From Carettochelys insculpta (Eukaryota > Chordata > Testudines > Carettochelyidae): a DNA stretch of 64,000 nt. Under the pieces are notes generated by a model that worked only from the letters and a program-made list of their open reading frames with translations, was not told where the DNA came from and did not search any database. Shown here piece by piece: positions 45,931 to 58,869 of the stretch. Positions within the stretch are counted from its first letter, which is position 1. Each line of letters opens with the position of its first letter. The translations under genes and the position numbers were made by a program. The stretch lies in NCBI RefSeq assembly GCF_033958435.1, contig NC_134150.1:38807501-38871500 (forward strand), in the 5' to 3' direction.

Positions 45931-48900
45931 ATTAAACTCCTATCAGTGAACAGAGAATGTTTTACCGAAGAGACTTTACATCCCTCTCCTTAGCAGTCGG
46001 AAAGGATTTGCACAGAGCGAGACAAAAAACACCTTTTTAATTAGTCCTACTGACTTTAATCACTCACCTGTTTTCTCTAATTTCCTATGCAATAAGAATA
46101 TGCCTGGTTCTGCTGACTCCTTCACTGCAATAAATTCCCAGGCAGCTAGCTGCTATGCCCCCCTCCTCTGTCTTATTCAAACCAGCCCATTCTTGGAAAG
46201 GAGATAACCAACCAGATCCTTATCTAGTGTAAACTGGCCTAACTCCCTTGATTTGGAGCTACAGTAAATTATGCCAGTCAAGACTCTCTCTGTCTCTCTC
46301 TAAATTTGAATCAATAGAATTTTGCTTCACTCTGATAACTGCAATCCCCAGTGTTCTTTCAGCTACTCCTTGTAAACACAGAAAGTTCACTGGCTCCTGT
46401 GCTCTGCTAACATACCCATCTCCTTCCCAGAGCTTCCTATTTGGCAATGGGCACCTTCTTCTGAATCACAACTATTCAGGTCTTGCTTCATTGGCAGACT
46501 CTGATGATCCAATAGCATTTATTTAGGGCTCCAAGTACTTCAAACCAACACAACACATTTCAAACATAATCTAGACCAAGAAGGCATCTGAACATTCTTA
46601 TTTAGCACAGCCTGGGAAACAACTTCTGCTCCCCTGGAAACTCCAATATTTTGAAATTTCCATTCAGCCTGAACATTTCAAAATTTACCATAAAATGGAA
46701 ATGAAAATTCAGAAATACTTTGTTTTTGAAACATTGGAGTTCTCCCATAAAAATTCATACTGTATAATTTAGACATTCTGTTAAACTGTATTCTGTTAAT
46801 ATTAATATTAACATTATATAAATGTTATATGAATATAATCTACCATAAAAGATAGTCAAAGGGAAACAGTTTATCAGTTTATCTTACCAGAATACAATGT
46901 TCTGAAAATTTCCCACAAAAAAATTCTATAAAATCGATAATTCCCACTAATGACTCCTATCAGATCAGCATGTTCTGATGAAAAATTTTGCACTGGAAAC
47001 TTCTCAACCAGCTCTACTGCTATTATATTTGCAAGTACTTTTTGGTTTCTTTCAGCATTGATATCAAATCAATCTCAGGGATGAAATCCTAGTCTTACTG
47101 AAGTTGCTGGGAAATTCCTATTGACTTCAATGCGACTAGGTATTTAAAATTAGTAAAGATAATTAACATAAGAATCCTCTGGTTTCGAGTTGTATAGCTT
47201 CTACAGAATTTAATATAATTATGCCCACATCAGATTAGTTAGGCATCTAACTGGTCATTTGCATGCATAATCATGATTAAAAAAATCAGGCCTTTGCCCT
47301 CTTTGTAGCATCATTTTCTCACTGAAAAAGGGCGGCTTATACATTTAACAATGTGGCATGAGGTTTCATTCACTATGGTTTCTGAACTGCTTCAAGATCT
47401 CCAATGAGAAGACACTAGATAAGAGAAAAGTGGCTTTATCATGATACTTCTTTGAGAAATCAACACTTCTTCAGGACTGTTCCTGGGGAAGCAAGGCTTG
47501 AGACTTTGAGTAAGCCCTTCGATTACCATGAAAGAAGAAGACAGATGTCTCCACATGCCTGTATATAAAAACTGGCCAGGTCAATGCTGACGGTATCAGC
47601 CTGGCTCTACTATGCAATTAAAGAGAACAATGACATCCCTGCATTATGGAAGTTTCCTAGAAATAGTGACTGATAACAAAATGTCCAGGCTTTGAGTCAT
47701 AAGAGTCACAATCTGGTATGCAGATCTGCATCTGTCCCTGAGCTGAAGATGTTAGGAGAGAGAAGACTGATCTTATTTGACCTTAACTACGTCAATCAGT
47801 AGATTCTCAGAACTGAGCTGCCGTTAGCAGTTCAGGGATTTGGGTCAGCAAATCCCTTTATTCTTTGCCCACAGTAAAAGAGGCATTGTGAACTTTTTCA
47901 GGAGGTAGGTTGTCTGGATATTAGGGCACATTTTTTAAGACACAGGGCAGAAACAACCAGGAGGTTTTGCCCATAGCCTCTTTCTCAGGACCCACCACTG
48001 ATGCCTCGGCACACAAGTTAAAGTATAACAAAACAAACAAAAAAAAACCACACAAGACAGGTGATGCTTGTTCATAGAATCCTTCTGCTTCATACTTCCT
48101 TGCTATTTTCTTTTCCTTGCTGACATAGTATTAACTCCCTTATTTCCCCACTGCTGCAGTATTCCCCGGTTACACTGGGTGAGCATACTTGGGAACACGC
48201 TCCTTTCCGCACTGTTGAATATTTCTGTATTTTCACACCTAAAAATCTTAGCTGGAGTAAGTGGCGATGGGCTGCCAAGATTGGACACTGAGCAAGGGTT
48301 CTCTGCAGAATAACTGGCACTTGTAATGTTTTGAACATGGCGCATCTAAACTCAAGCTACATGTTGGGTAAAGAACTTAACCAGCTTGCAAGCTACCGCT
48401 GAAACAGCCATACACAGAGAGCCATACCTGTAAACGGTCAGTTTGTAGGTTGCAGCAATTACATTTAACTATAGCAGAACACTACATAGGATATTCTCAA
48501 CTATGCTGCTTTAGTAGGTGCCTCCAAGAACAATATACATGTTCCCTAGTGTTTAGTAAATAACAAGTGCGTGAAAGCAGCCATTCAAGCAAGGGTTCTA
48601 TTTCAAAAGAGCTGGTGGGGCAGCAGCCAAGCATACAGTGATGCTACTTGCTCTTTTCCCCCTGCTCCTGACTCTCAGGGAGTGAGGGGAAAGGACACAG
48701 GTTGTGTGAATGACTTCTCTGTCCCCTCCCCTCACCTGCCAGGAGTGAGAGGCATGCACACAAGCTGTGTACTTTCCCCTTGCTCCCTGACAGTCAGCAG
48801 GATGGGAAGAACAGCAAGCAGCAGTATGCCCAGACACTGGTCCTCCACGCTGCAAAACAACACCCTTGTATTCAAGGCAGGTGACATTCCCAAATGCAGA

Positions 48901-51160
48901 ATAATTTAACTCTTCTAAAGACAAGGGTGAAAACTACTTACAGAGCCAAGTTCTTTTCTTCAGCCTTCAGCGGTAGAAAAACCCTGAACCTGAAGGTTTG
49001 GTCCTTCCATGTCTTTCACACAGCAGTAAGAACAGCTAAGAGATCAGGTATCCAAAAACATGGATATTAGAAGCATAATTCCTAGCTTGTCTATTTGAAA
49101 GGGCTCTTCTTTCACAATCTCTACAGTTTGCTGTGCTGTTACTGAATTGCCTCTGCAATGAGATGTCTCTTATTTAACAACTAAAGTGAATTTCAGGCTC
49201 CTTAAAATTAGCTGTATGGGCTAATGAAGCTAATGAATTAGCTATCTGGGCTAACTTCATTGCAATGAAGTTCGCAGTCGCTTTTAACTCCTGTTACAGA
49301 GTAAACCCCATTCAGCTTCTTGGGGGACTTGGCTAAGCTAATTAAGAGGTGAGCCAATTTCATGGGCTTCTTCAGGCTGAAAGTCTGCTTCAGAATTGGA
49401 ATGCAACCTTAAACAGTATTAGTACCTCATTCTGGTGCCTGAACTACCCCTGAGTCAGAGGCGCTATCCATGTAACGAGTCAGCCCCCCACCCAAAGAGT
49501 GTGATCAGTCATCAGAGGCAATTACCTACCATACCCCATTCTATCAGGTTTCAGCCAGGCCACAGGCCGGGAGCTACCCAGCAGACCCCAAGGCGGGTAT
49601 ATAGATTCCTAAGGGAAGCAGCCTCTTCAGTTTCCTCACTGTCATTACCCAACTAGGAATGCTACTAGTTCTCATCATTTCAACGGACAGCCCCTGGTCC
49701 CGGTCTAACCATGCTTGTTTCCATAATAGACAGCCCCTGTGTTTGTTTGCATCTCTTTCTACCCTACCCACTAAGCTGGGCAGATATACCATTTCAGCCA
49801 AGTGAGAAGGCACATGCTTCAAGCTAACACCAGCTTTACAGAGGTTGCTGAAGTGAGAGTTAAAGTTATCAGAGGTATTTCTCCTCCCCTATTCTAGCCA
49901 CAGAAGGTGGCAGCATCATCCATCTTGAGGATTTGGAGGTGACAAATAGTGACGCTTCTTGAGTGTGATGTCAAGCTTTAAAAGATCATTTGACAAGAGC
50001 AGCGTAATTTATTAGCTCGCTCAAGGGAACATAGCTTGTAATCAAAGTCATTGCCTTTGGAGGTCTTGAGCACTGTCATTTCCAAACTGGCCTCAATTAT
50101 GTTATAAGCAACAATAAGAAACTTTACACTTGATAAGTGCTATAATAAGCCAATGATAATTCCTTCCTCCCCCATTCCCTACTCCTTTAATGAGCGCGTC
50201 CATTAAATAGAAGTACAAAAGGAGTTCACCCTAAGCTATAGTAATTTTGCATGTTAGTAAGGCTGAGGAACAGTTCAAAAAGCAATCTGCCTACAAACCA
50301 CAAGTTTATGAATCCCAGAAGTTTCATTTGCTCAGGTCAGGTTGAAAGCTTGGCTGAAGTTACAGTAGAAATTTTTCTCTGTCAGGCAACAGAAAGCAGT
50401 ACAAAGAACACAGCTGTTAGGCCTCATAGCCCAGGCCTCTAATTAAAACAGTGGAAAATTAGATAACTTCACAAATTCATCACTGCCACTACTGGCTGTC
50501 AAAAAAAGCTCCGGGGGTTACCACCCACCTTTTGTTTATATTGCTAACTAGTGTCTCTGTTTAGCTTGTGTGCAAGAGAGAGTTTTATCGTTCTCCCCTT
50601 TCTTTGCTTTCAGCCATGTTTTGCACCTCATTCAAGAAAGCTTTTGTATCAGACTGTGCAGGAAACCGCAGGCGAGTATTTTTTACACACATATGCAGTC
50701 TTGCCCCAAATTTTCAAAAGGACTCACCAGAATGAAATGGTCTTATTTTCAAAAGCACCCAGCATGCAGAAGAACCCACTGGTCTCAGTGAGGAAGGAAG
50801 AGTCTTCACCATTGTCTACCATAGGAGCTGCTTGAGTCTTCTCAAATTGTGACCCAAAGTTGACAAATATCACCCAGACAGTTATGATCAACTTACTTAA
50901 AATAAAGGAGAAAAGGTTTTCTACCAAACCCAATTCCCCATCAGTAGAAAAAGAAAGCTGTCGCTCTTTCTAAAGGTTGTAGTCTCTGGTTTTAATGATC
51001 ATTGTTAGACCTGCAAGGGCTATCAGACCAGAGTTAATAAAATACCTTTTATTAGTCTTTATTATTATGAACAAGATGCTATTTCAAAGAATGAGGAGAA
51101 AAACAGTCTCAGTCCAAAAAATCTTAGCACCCACAAAAAAAACTATCAGAGGCCAAACCC
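45931..51160. other. Long AT-rich unique stretch, no gene recognised
   Basis: Over 5 kb in which I recognise no repeat family, no conserved protein and no RNA gene. Open frames reach only about 112 codons. It is the longest repeat-poor stretch of the window and the most likely place for conserved noncoding elements, which cannot be judged from one sequence. Confidence 0.4.
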
Positions 51161-51164
51161 CATA

Positions 51165-51275
51165 CATACATCTATCTATCTGTCTATCTATCTATCCCCA
51201 TTCACCCCCTCTGTCTGTCTATATATCTGTCCATCCATCCATCCATCTCACTCTATTTATTTATCTATCTGTACA
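51165..51275. repeat. Interrupted TCTA/TCCA tetranucleotide repeat
   Basis: Runs of CTAT, CTGT, CATC and TTAT units in a 110 bp tract. The open frame over it is low complexity. Confidence 0.85.
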
Positions 51276-52669
51276 TCAAGGAAAGTTTGGACCTTGACAG
51301 TGGGAGCAGAGTTGGGTCTCGGTTGTTGTTGTTATTTGAATTACAGTAGCGTCCAGGGTCTTCCGCTGAGATCAGGGCCTATTGCATTAGGCATTGTGCA
51401 AACTCGTAGTGACAGTCCTGGCTCTGAAGAACTGATGGTACAAACAAATGAGCAAGACAAAGGGTACGGCTGCGCTGCACACTCATGGGTGGCAACATAT
51501 AGGGTATGTGTAGCTATAGGGGGCTGTGAAAAGCTACACCATTCCTGCTGGGAGTAACTATGCACATCAGTAAGAGGATGGGGGCAGGCAGTGAAGTCTG
51601 GCTTTGGCAGTAGGGAGCTGCCTGAGCCTTTCCCCACTGCTGGAATCTTTCACTGAGGCAGGAAGAGTCTCCAGGAATTCTCCTGGGCTCTGGCACCACT
51701 TAATATCAGTGTATCTGTTTCAGCTTGGGCTGCAGCCTAAGCTCTGGGACCCACCCCCCATCTTGCAGGCTTTTAGAGCCTGTCTTCAGCTCAAACCAAG
51801 CAACAAAATAGCCCCACAGCCTAAGCCTTGTGAGCTTGTCAGCTGGCGCTGATCAGCCACAGGTTTTTAACTGCTGCGTAGACTTACAGCTATACTCTAC
51901 TCCTCTTCTCATTCTAACTCTCCACCGCGCACGCCATCCCCAACCTTCACAAAGCAGTAGCCAGAGAAACACCCTGACCCACAGGTTTGGGACAGAGACT
52001 TCTATAGTTTCACCCACAAAGAAGGATAAGTGTTCCTTACCACTGTCTTCAACGGAAGGCAGTGGTCGTACACATCCCCATTTTCAAGGAAGTTTAACCC
52101 AACCCATGAGGGCAGTAAGCACAATGACCTGTGTTAAATTTTGGCCACTTTGGGCCCTAATTTGTACTTTTTGACACATAAATGGTCAGAGTTATATATT
52201 TACTCATTGAGGAGACAGCATATTCTTCACCAAATGGTAAAGACATTGAGGAGAAAGGAGCTCCAATCACGTGTCACCTTCTAAATCTTGGGTCTTCCTT
52301 TGTACTCTGACAGCAATGTTACATACAGACATGGCTGCCAAGCGACATTTGTTTGATGTTCTTTCCTGCCTTTGTATGGTGTTTCCTTTGGGGGGGGGGC
52401 AACGGGAGTTTATACATGTGGAAAAGACTCTTTGGCATAAAATTCGCATTACATTTAAATACCTACTTGCACAGCTCTTTCTTCTTAAGCTGGCTACCGT
52501 TGGGATTGTCCGTTTGGAAAATGTATTCTTAAAAAAAGAAACACAGAAGGAAAAATCATCATCTCTGGGAAACAAGGAAAAGACAGTGAAGCTTTGTCCA
52601 TTCTATCTGTGGCACATGGATAGCCTGTAATACTGCATGACTTGAGCAGTTCTCAGGTTTAGTGCTTTT

Positions 52670-52818
52670 AGGGACTGGAAGTTTTAATCTCACTTTACAG
52701 ATGGGAAACTGCATTACAGACACTAAGTGACTTGCCCAAGATCACACAGGAAGATGGTGGCAGAGCAAGGAAACGAAGGCAGTTCAGCTGGCTCCCCGGC
52801 TAGTACCCACCACTAGAT
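52670..52818 (-). mobile_element. MIR-type core-SINE
   Basis: CTCACTTTACAGATGGGAAA, CACTAAGTGACTTGCCCAAG and ATCACACAGGAAGATGGTGG, then the tRNA-derived end ACCACTAGAT. The hAT-like MITE at 52819 is inserted in that end. Confidence 0.85.
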
Positions 52819-53151
52819 TAGGGATGGGCAATAAATTGGATGCACCTCTGCAGGATTAGCCCCTGTTGGGCCACCAGTGCTTTATTTACCTGCCAGTCCA
52901 CAGGCACAGCGACTTGCAGCTCCTGTTGACCACAGATTGCCATTCCTGGCCAAAGGGAGGTGTGGGAAGTGATGTCCCAGCCCATCCCAATTCCTGCATC
53001 TCCCATTGGCTGGAAACAGTGATCTGTGGCCAAAAGGGGCTGCATGTGGCCATATCCACAGATTATCCAGTAAATAAAGCACTATTGGCCCATAGGGGAC
53101 TAACCCTGGAAACTTGTGTCCAATCCTCTGGCTGGTTATTGCCCAGCCGTG
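52819..53151. mobile_element. hAT-like MITE in a MIR
   Basis: Ends TAGGGATGGGCAATAA and TTATTGCCCAGCCGTG are inverted repeats of the CAGGGGTGGGCAA class. The 8 bp flanks CACTAGAT (52811-52818) and CATTAAAT (53152-53159) differ by two transitions. 333 bp, no coding capacity. Confidence 0.7.
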
Positions 53152-53159
53152 CATTAAAT

Positions 53160-55450
53160 CACCCTTCTCATTGAAGATTAACTTGATCTACAGCCTTCCA
53201 AGCTGCTCCCTGAACTTTGCTCTCCAGCTTCTATTTCTTCTTCAGTTGTGCAGGCATGCTAATGATTTGTTCTGGCTTAAATGCATATATTTATTTCTCA
53301 TATCTTTTGGTGTGGTTCAGCTATATAGATAAGTATTCTTATTGGGTATTTATGGAAAGTTAGCACTCAGGGGATATCCTGCTAATGCAGATCACATCAG
53401 TCCCTTAAAGAATGAGAGACAGAAACTTCTGTTTAGCATACTTGGGGAAGAACCTGTGATAATCAATATAGATTGCAAGTGCAAAAAATTTCTGCCCTTA
53501 TTTAACAAGACTACAAAGTCATTGGGGACACACCCACATCTGTTGTATTCAGAGTACCAGGGAGCAGGACTATAACATTTTAACATCAAGAAAAAAGAAA
53601 TATAATTATATAATCTTGAAAGAACATACGATGTAAACAATACACTAAACCATTTTGGAGGAAATTCACTACGGTAATAGCCTAGTGAACCAGGCCCAAA
53701 GTGAACATAAAATACATTCTGTGTACACAAGCCAATCCCATTTTTTAATTTCACAAGTGCCTGGCAGCTTTGACAGTTGTTCAGACTCAAATGGCTCTGC
53801 AGATCTGCTTGCCTAGCACTTTTTCTTATTTCCTGTTGGGCTGTTGAGCTGCCTCATTCAAAAGAGGGCCAAACCCCTCTCTCTCTTTCTCTCTCTCTCT
53901 CCCTTGCATTCTTTTTTGTTTAATTTACTCCTGTGATTGGTCTCATTAGGTTGCGCTTGATGCTGCAGTCTTGGTTTGGCACATGAAAATCCCATTGATT
54001 AACATGTATCTCTTATAAAGAGAAGAAGTGAAAACCACATCCAAAGTCCCAACCAGACTGCCAGATGGAACATTACAGAAGACGAGAGATAAGCTGCCTA
54101 TTGGCTTTTTTGAAGAATCACTGAAATTAGAAAGGGAAAGATCCATTATAGTTAATCTAATGTGGGTTTGAGCACTAAATATGTTCCCCCAGTGCTCTGC
54201 ACAGTGCTGAATGACTCATGTTGTGATGCTTCCAATACTTCTCTTGGGAAATTATTTCAGTCTAATAGATTTCATTGTTTGGAATTTCTGACCATCTGCA
54301 TTTCAAAGCATATAAACGTGCTCGAGTGTTTGGTTTGGAAAGGCTTGAAATATTTTTTAAATCTCATATTTGCAACACTACTCAGTTACAGGAATCCATA
54401 TTTGCAAAATGCATCCTTCAAGACTGTGAATGCAATTTCATGCACGTATCACTCGTGCATGCACTGGAGCTCTCACTAATACTTGTGCAAGCCAAATTGT
54501 TCACAAAAAATTAGAGCCTTTGATTATTTGGCTTGCTGCATCAATTGAAGCTTAGCTCTCAGGAGACTAGGGTTGATATATTAATGACCAAGTTAATGTA
54601 ATTTGGAATAAACAAGGTTTGGGGGTGGAGTTGTTAGTACAAGCAGTTGGACTGGCTTGCTACACAGAATAGACTAAGCAGTTCAGAATGCCTGTCTGGC
54701 ATAAAGTGAACCTGTTGTAAACAGTGGTTGGATTCCCTGAAGTCCAAAGTCATGAAGCCTGATCTAGATTTCTTGATCCGGATCACTTGAATTCCAGGGT
54801 GTAGAATTGTTGTGAAATCAAAACTCAGACTCTTGATATAGAAAAGGAAGAGGATTTTCCCCGGATATCACATACGGAAGACAGAGCCTTCTGTTAAAGA
54901 CTCACTGAATTTGGAGACCAATGCCTGCTTTACCCATTGAAGGCCAGTTCTGCTTACACTTTAGGAAACACTCCTGTGAGCTTGCAATCCATTGCAGGAC
55001 ATTTTAGGGATGTGGCACATGATCTTCTCTGACTTTCCCACTTTGGCCTAATCCACAATCCAGCCCCAGTAGCAAATCAAGTACATAGTCACTTGATTTG
55101 AAAAACTGTCACCACACAGGTCAGAAATAACATCCCAGTTCCCTGCTTCACTCTATGTTAAGCTTCCCACAAGTCTTCACTTACCTGTTCTGTTTTAGAG
55201 AAACTGGAAGAGACAGCTGACTATCAGAAACTTTGAAAGGACGCTTCGGCTAATTGAGAACAGATCTGAAACAGTGCAGAGAGTAAACCATTGCTAGCTA
55301 GGACAGCTGCCCTTCTAGTACTCTATTATTACTTAATATTTATTTGTATTATTTTAGCATCTTGGAGCCTCAATCAAGGACCAGAACTCCACTGTTGTAG
55401 ATTCTGTACTCTCTCTAACAACGATCACTTGATAACAAGTAGGACGTATT
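53160..55450. other. AT-rich sequence, no gene recognised
   Basis: Holds a CT-rich microsatellite at 53877-53903. The longest frame is 132 codons on the - strand (53392-53790), hydrophobic and without a domain. Confidence 0.4.
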
Positions 55451-55462
55451 CATGTCACCCTC

Positions 55463-56202
55463 CTATTTGTGAGTCGGTTGATGGCTGATCAACCCGATTC
55501 TGGAGCTGTAGGTCTTATCACAAAAGGGGCAGGTGTTGGTAGCTGTTGGAGGGGCGCAAGGCAGTTTTTGATGTTCTTTTCTTCTTCTCAGCCTCTCCTC
55601 ATCTGCACTGTGGCGGGACACCTCAAATTGCACCACCCCTTCGTGGATTACTGTTCTCCACTGGGGATGATCTCCCAAGTGCCAACACCAGTGCTGCACT
55701 TTTCCATGTGTGCCTTCAGCATGTCCTTATATCACTTCAGCTAGACTCCAATGCTCCTCAGTCCTTCCTCCAAATCAGAAAACAGAATCTATTTTGGGAG
55801 GTGCTGCTCAGACATCCGAACCATGTGACCAGTCCAACAAAGTTGTTGATGAAGGATAATAGCCTCAGTGCTGGTCATGTGTGACTTTTCCAGGACACTG
55901 ATGTTCGTGCACCTATCCTCCCAAGAGATATTTAGGATTCTCCTGAAACAGTGTTGATATTGTTCAAGTGCCTTCAAATGTCGCTTGTATGTTGTCCAGG
56001 TTTCACATGTGTACAGTAGCGTTGGAACAACCACTGCATGGTATACATGCAGCTTTGTCTTGGGATAGATGTCCCAGTCCTTGAAGACCCCTTGTCTCAG
56101 GCAGGCAAAAGCAGAGCTTGCATGGCTCAGATGATGCTGTACTTCCACATCCATGTCGATTTTAGCAGAAAGATGTCTTCCAAGGTATGGGAGGTGCTCC
56201 AC
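55463..56202 (-). pseudogene. LINE C-terminal domain with CCHH zinc finger
   Basis: EHLPYLGRHLSAKIDMDVEV, LYTCETWTTYKRHLKALEQY, ILNISWEDRCTNISVLEKSH and QLCWTGHMVRMSEQHLPK are the usual thumb/connector pieces. After a frame change comes TVIHEGVVQFEVSRHSADEE, then CPFCDKTYSSRIGLISHQPTH, a complete C-x2-C-x12-H-x3-4-H finger at the very end of the protein. The finger is likely used to bind the element RNA or target DNA (inference). Confidence 0.8.
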
Positions 56203-56369
56203 ATTTTCCAGCAGTTCTCCACTGACTTCAATAGATGGTACATAAGATTGTCCCCTTTGGTGAAGGTTGGTGGAGCACCTTGGTCTTTTTGATGTTCAGT
56301 GTGAGGCCAAGATTCTTGTATGCTTCAGCGAAGGCACTTAAGATGGTCTGAAGGGCTGTGGGTGAAACA

Positions 56370-57034
56370 GCAGCAATCATATTGTCATCCACTTACTGTA
56401 GCTCCATGATGGAGGCTGTGGAAGCCTTGCTTCTAGCCTTCAGCTTCCTGAGACTGAGAAGCTTCCCTTTCATTCTATAGACAATCTTCTCACCATCCGG
56501 AAGCCTGCCATCAATGAGGGGAAGGGTCATGGCAATGAAGATGAAGAATAATGATGGGGCAATGAGGCAGCCTTGTTTGACTCTTGTTTTGGCCTCAAAG
56601 GGGTAGCTTTGGGATCTGTTGTTGCTCAGTACTGTGGCCATCATATTGTTGTGAAGTAGCCTCAAGATGCCAATGAATTTTTGGTGCAGCTGACCTTGCA
56701 GAGGATGGCCCAGTGGGCACTATGATTGATTGAGTTGAATGCTTTGATCAGGTTAATGAAACTCAAGTACAAGGCTTGGTTTTGTTCACAACATTTTTCT
56801 TGCAGTTGCCAGGCAGTGAAGATGATGTCTGCTGTTCCTTGGAATGATCAGAAGCCACACTGGGGTTCTGGGAGAATTTTCTTCTGAGAGTGGCAGGAAT
56901 AGGTTTGCAAGGATTCGAGCTAAGATTTTCTCTGCCATTGCCAGGAGGCAGATGCCATGATAGTCTCCACAGTATGACTTTTTGCCCTTCTTCAAGAGAC
57001 TGAGGGTTAGTCTGTCTCTGAAATCTTGTGACAT
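56370..57034 (-). pseudogene. LINE reverse transcriptase remnant
   Basis: DFRDRLTLSLLKKGKKSYCG, YHGICLLAMAEKILARILAN, LLHNNMMATVLSNNRS, RVKQGCLIAPSLFFIFIAM and KIVYRMKGKLLSLRKLKA are in RT order. The YADD-type motif is replaced by stop-VDD just after IMELQ, so the catalytic site is interrupted. Several frame changes. Confidence 0.8.
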
Positions 57035-57465
57035 CTGCTCCCTTTCCCAGATTTTGAGAATCAGGAGGCAGAGTTGTTTGTGGAGCTCTGGCCCACCATC
57101 TTTGAAGACTTATATATAATATACAGAGAGATATTCATGGTTTCTGTACAAGTTCCAATGATGGCATTTTTCAACTAACACCAGTATTCTTCCCCATCTT
57201 CAAGGTGTATTGTTGGCAGCTTCCTTTGGAGTGCTATCTGGAAGTCACTTTGTCTGATGGGGTCCTCCACGCCTTGTTCAATGACCTGTTGTTGGATCTG
57301 TTTCCTCCGACTTCTCCGTTTCTCCATTTCTCTGACAATCCTAATTACCATTGTGGATCAAATAAGGCGGTGATCAGTCCAGCAGTCATCAGCACTAGTC
57401 ACTGCACTTGTGAGAAGGACATCGCACTGATCCCGAGCACAGATAATGACCTAGTTTATGAGGTG

Positions 57466-58110
57466 CTAGTGCTTCAGTTGAGGATGTTGCCATAAGGTCT
57501 TAAATTTGCTTTTCTGTTTCAGGACGATGAGCTTGTGTTCTGCACATTTCATAATGAGGAACGCTCCATTGGTATTGCTGTCGCCAACTCTTTCTCTCCC
57601 AATCATAGCCTGCCAGATGTTTGCGTCTCTTCTGACTCTGGTGTTGAAATCGCCCAACAGAATAATCTTGTCTTTTCTGGGGGTGTCTTTCAGGACTGTG
57701 TCCAACTGGGTGTAGAGCTTCTCCTTCATATCATTTTTGGTGTCTAGAGTTGGTGCATAAGCACTGATGACAGTTGCCTACTTTTTTCGTCAAGCTTCAA
57801 GCAGAGAGTCATGAAACCCTCATTGATGCCAACAGGGACTTCAGATAAGATCTCTGTGAGTTCATTTTTGATGGCAAATCCTGCTCCGTGAATTTGTTTT
57901 TCTTCCTTTGGGGTTCCTTTCCAGAAAAATGTGTACCCTCTACCTTCTTCTCTTAGCTGTCCTTCTTCTGGTCTCACGTTTCTGCCATGGCAGCTATATC
58001 GATGCTGAATCATCGCAGCTCATGGGTGATAATTGCCATGTGGCTTTCAGGTCACCCACTATCTGGGTTCTCCATTACAGTCAAAATATTCCATGTTCCA
58101 AAGTTTACTG
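57466..58110 (-). pseudogene. LINE endonuclease (APE type) remnant
   Basis: WNILTVMENPDSG near the start, then EEGQLREEGRGYTFFWKGTP, GAGFAIKNELTEILSEVPVG, KDKIILLGDFNTRVRRDANI (the GDFN catalytic-type motif is intact) and GDSNTNGAFLIMKCAEHKL. At least two frame changes occur. The exonuclease-endonuclease-phosphatase fold nicks the target DNA in LINE retrotransposition. Confidence 0.8.
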
Positions 58111-58869
58111 TTCAATTTCAACCACACTGAAGTGAACCCACTGGACATGGTTATCCAGCAGGGAGGTTGAGGTGGACTATATTTAGGTCACCTTTTCTAG
58201 CTTCTTCCCCAGGTGGGGTGAGCAGAGCGGATCCTAAATAGGGCTGCTCAATTGTGGATGCAGCAGCTGGACCATTCTACCACCTCAGTCCTCAAAACGG
58301 AATGACTGATGCACACACCCACTGCCTACATGCTGATCCATGACTAAAAGTTTCCAGATTTCACAATCCTGCATCTGTCGCCATTTGCCAATCAGTACAA
58401 GGCTAAAATTTAGGACAGTAGCATGCAGAGGAAGATGCATGTGCGTGACATCTTTTAATGTGAGGGGACTGTTGCACTGAAGCTACCATATAGTTCTTGA
58501 TGGATAAAAGGCTCAGGTCCAATGGTCTGGGATCCACAGCAACTTGCAGTCTCCTGTCTGCTGCAGCCTTTATGTGACTTCATAGGTGTTGTAGCATTAC
58601 CCTTGCTATCCTCTGCCTCTTCTGCCATTGAGGACTTTTAGGATCATTCTTCATCTGGACCCTCTCCCTTGATCTTCACATGATGGATGACCCTGCTGGG
58701 AGTACGAGATTCCCTACGACGTTGCTCTTGGGTTCATTGGCCCACTCATCCTGATAATCCAGTGGCAAGGATCCCATGCCATTGGATCTGAGTCTTCTAT
58801 CCATCAAGAACCATGTGGTGGCTGAAGTTCAGATTCTGTACAAAGGCAGCACAAAAAGATGGTTCCCAC

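Larger units (their letters stand above)
55455..58860 (-). mobile_element. Decayed - strand LINE with APE endonuclease, RT and zinc finger
   Basis: Read on the - strand, this 3.4 kb element gives 5' leader sequence (58860 to about 58110), an endonuclease (about 58110-57466), reverse transcriptase (about 57034-56370) and a C-terminal domain with a zinc finger (56202-55463). Multiple frameshifts and stops are present. The same LINE type is represented at 30756-31556. The combination of APE endonuclease, RT and C-terminal CCHH finger suggests the I/Ingi/Vingi group, but I am not sure of the clade. Confidence 0.75.
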
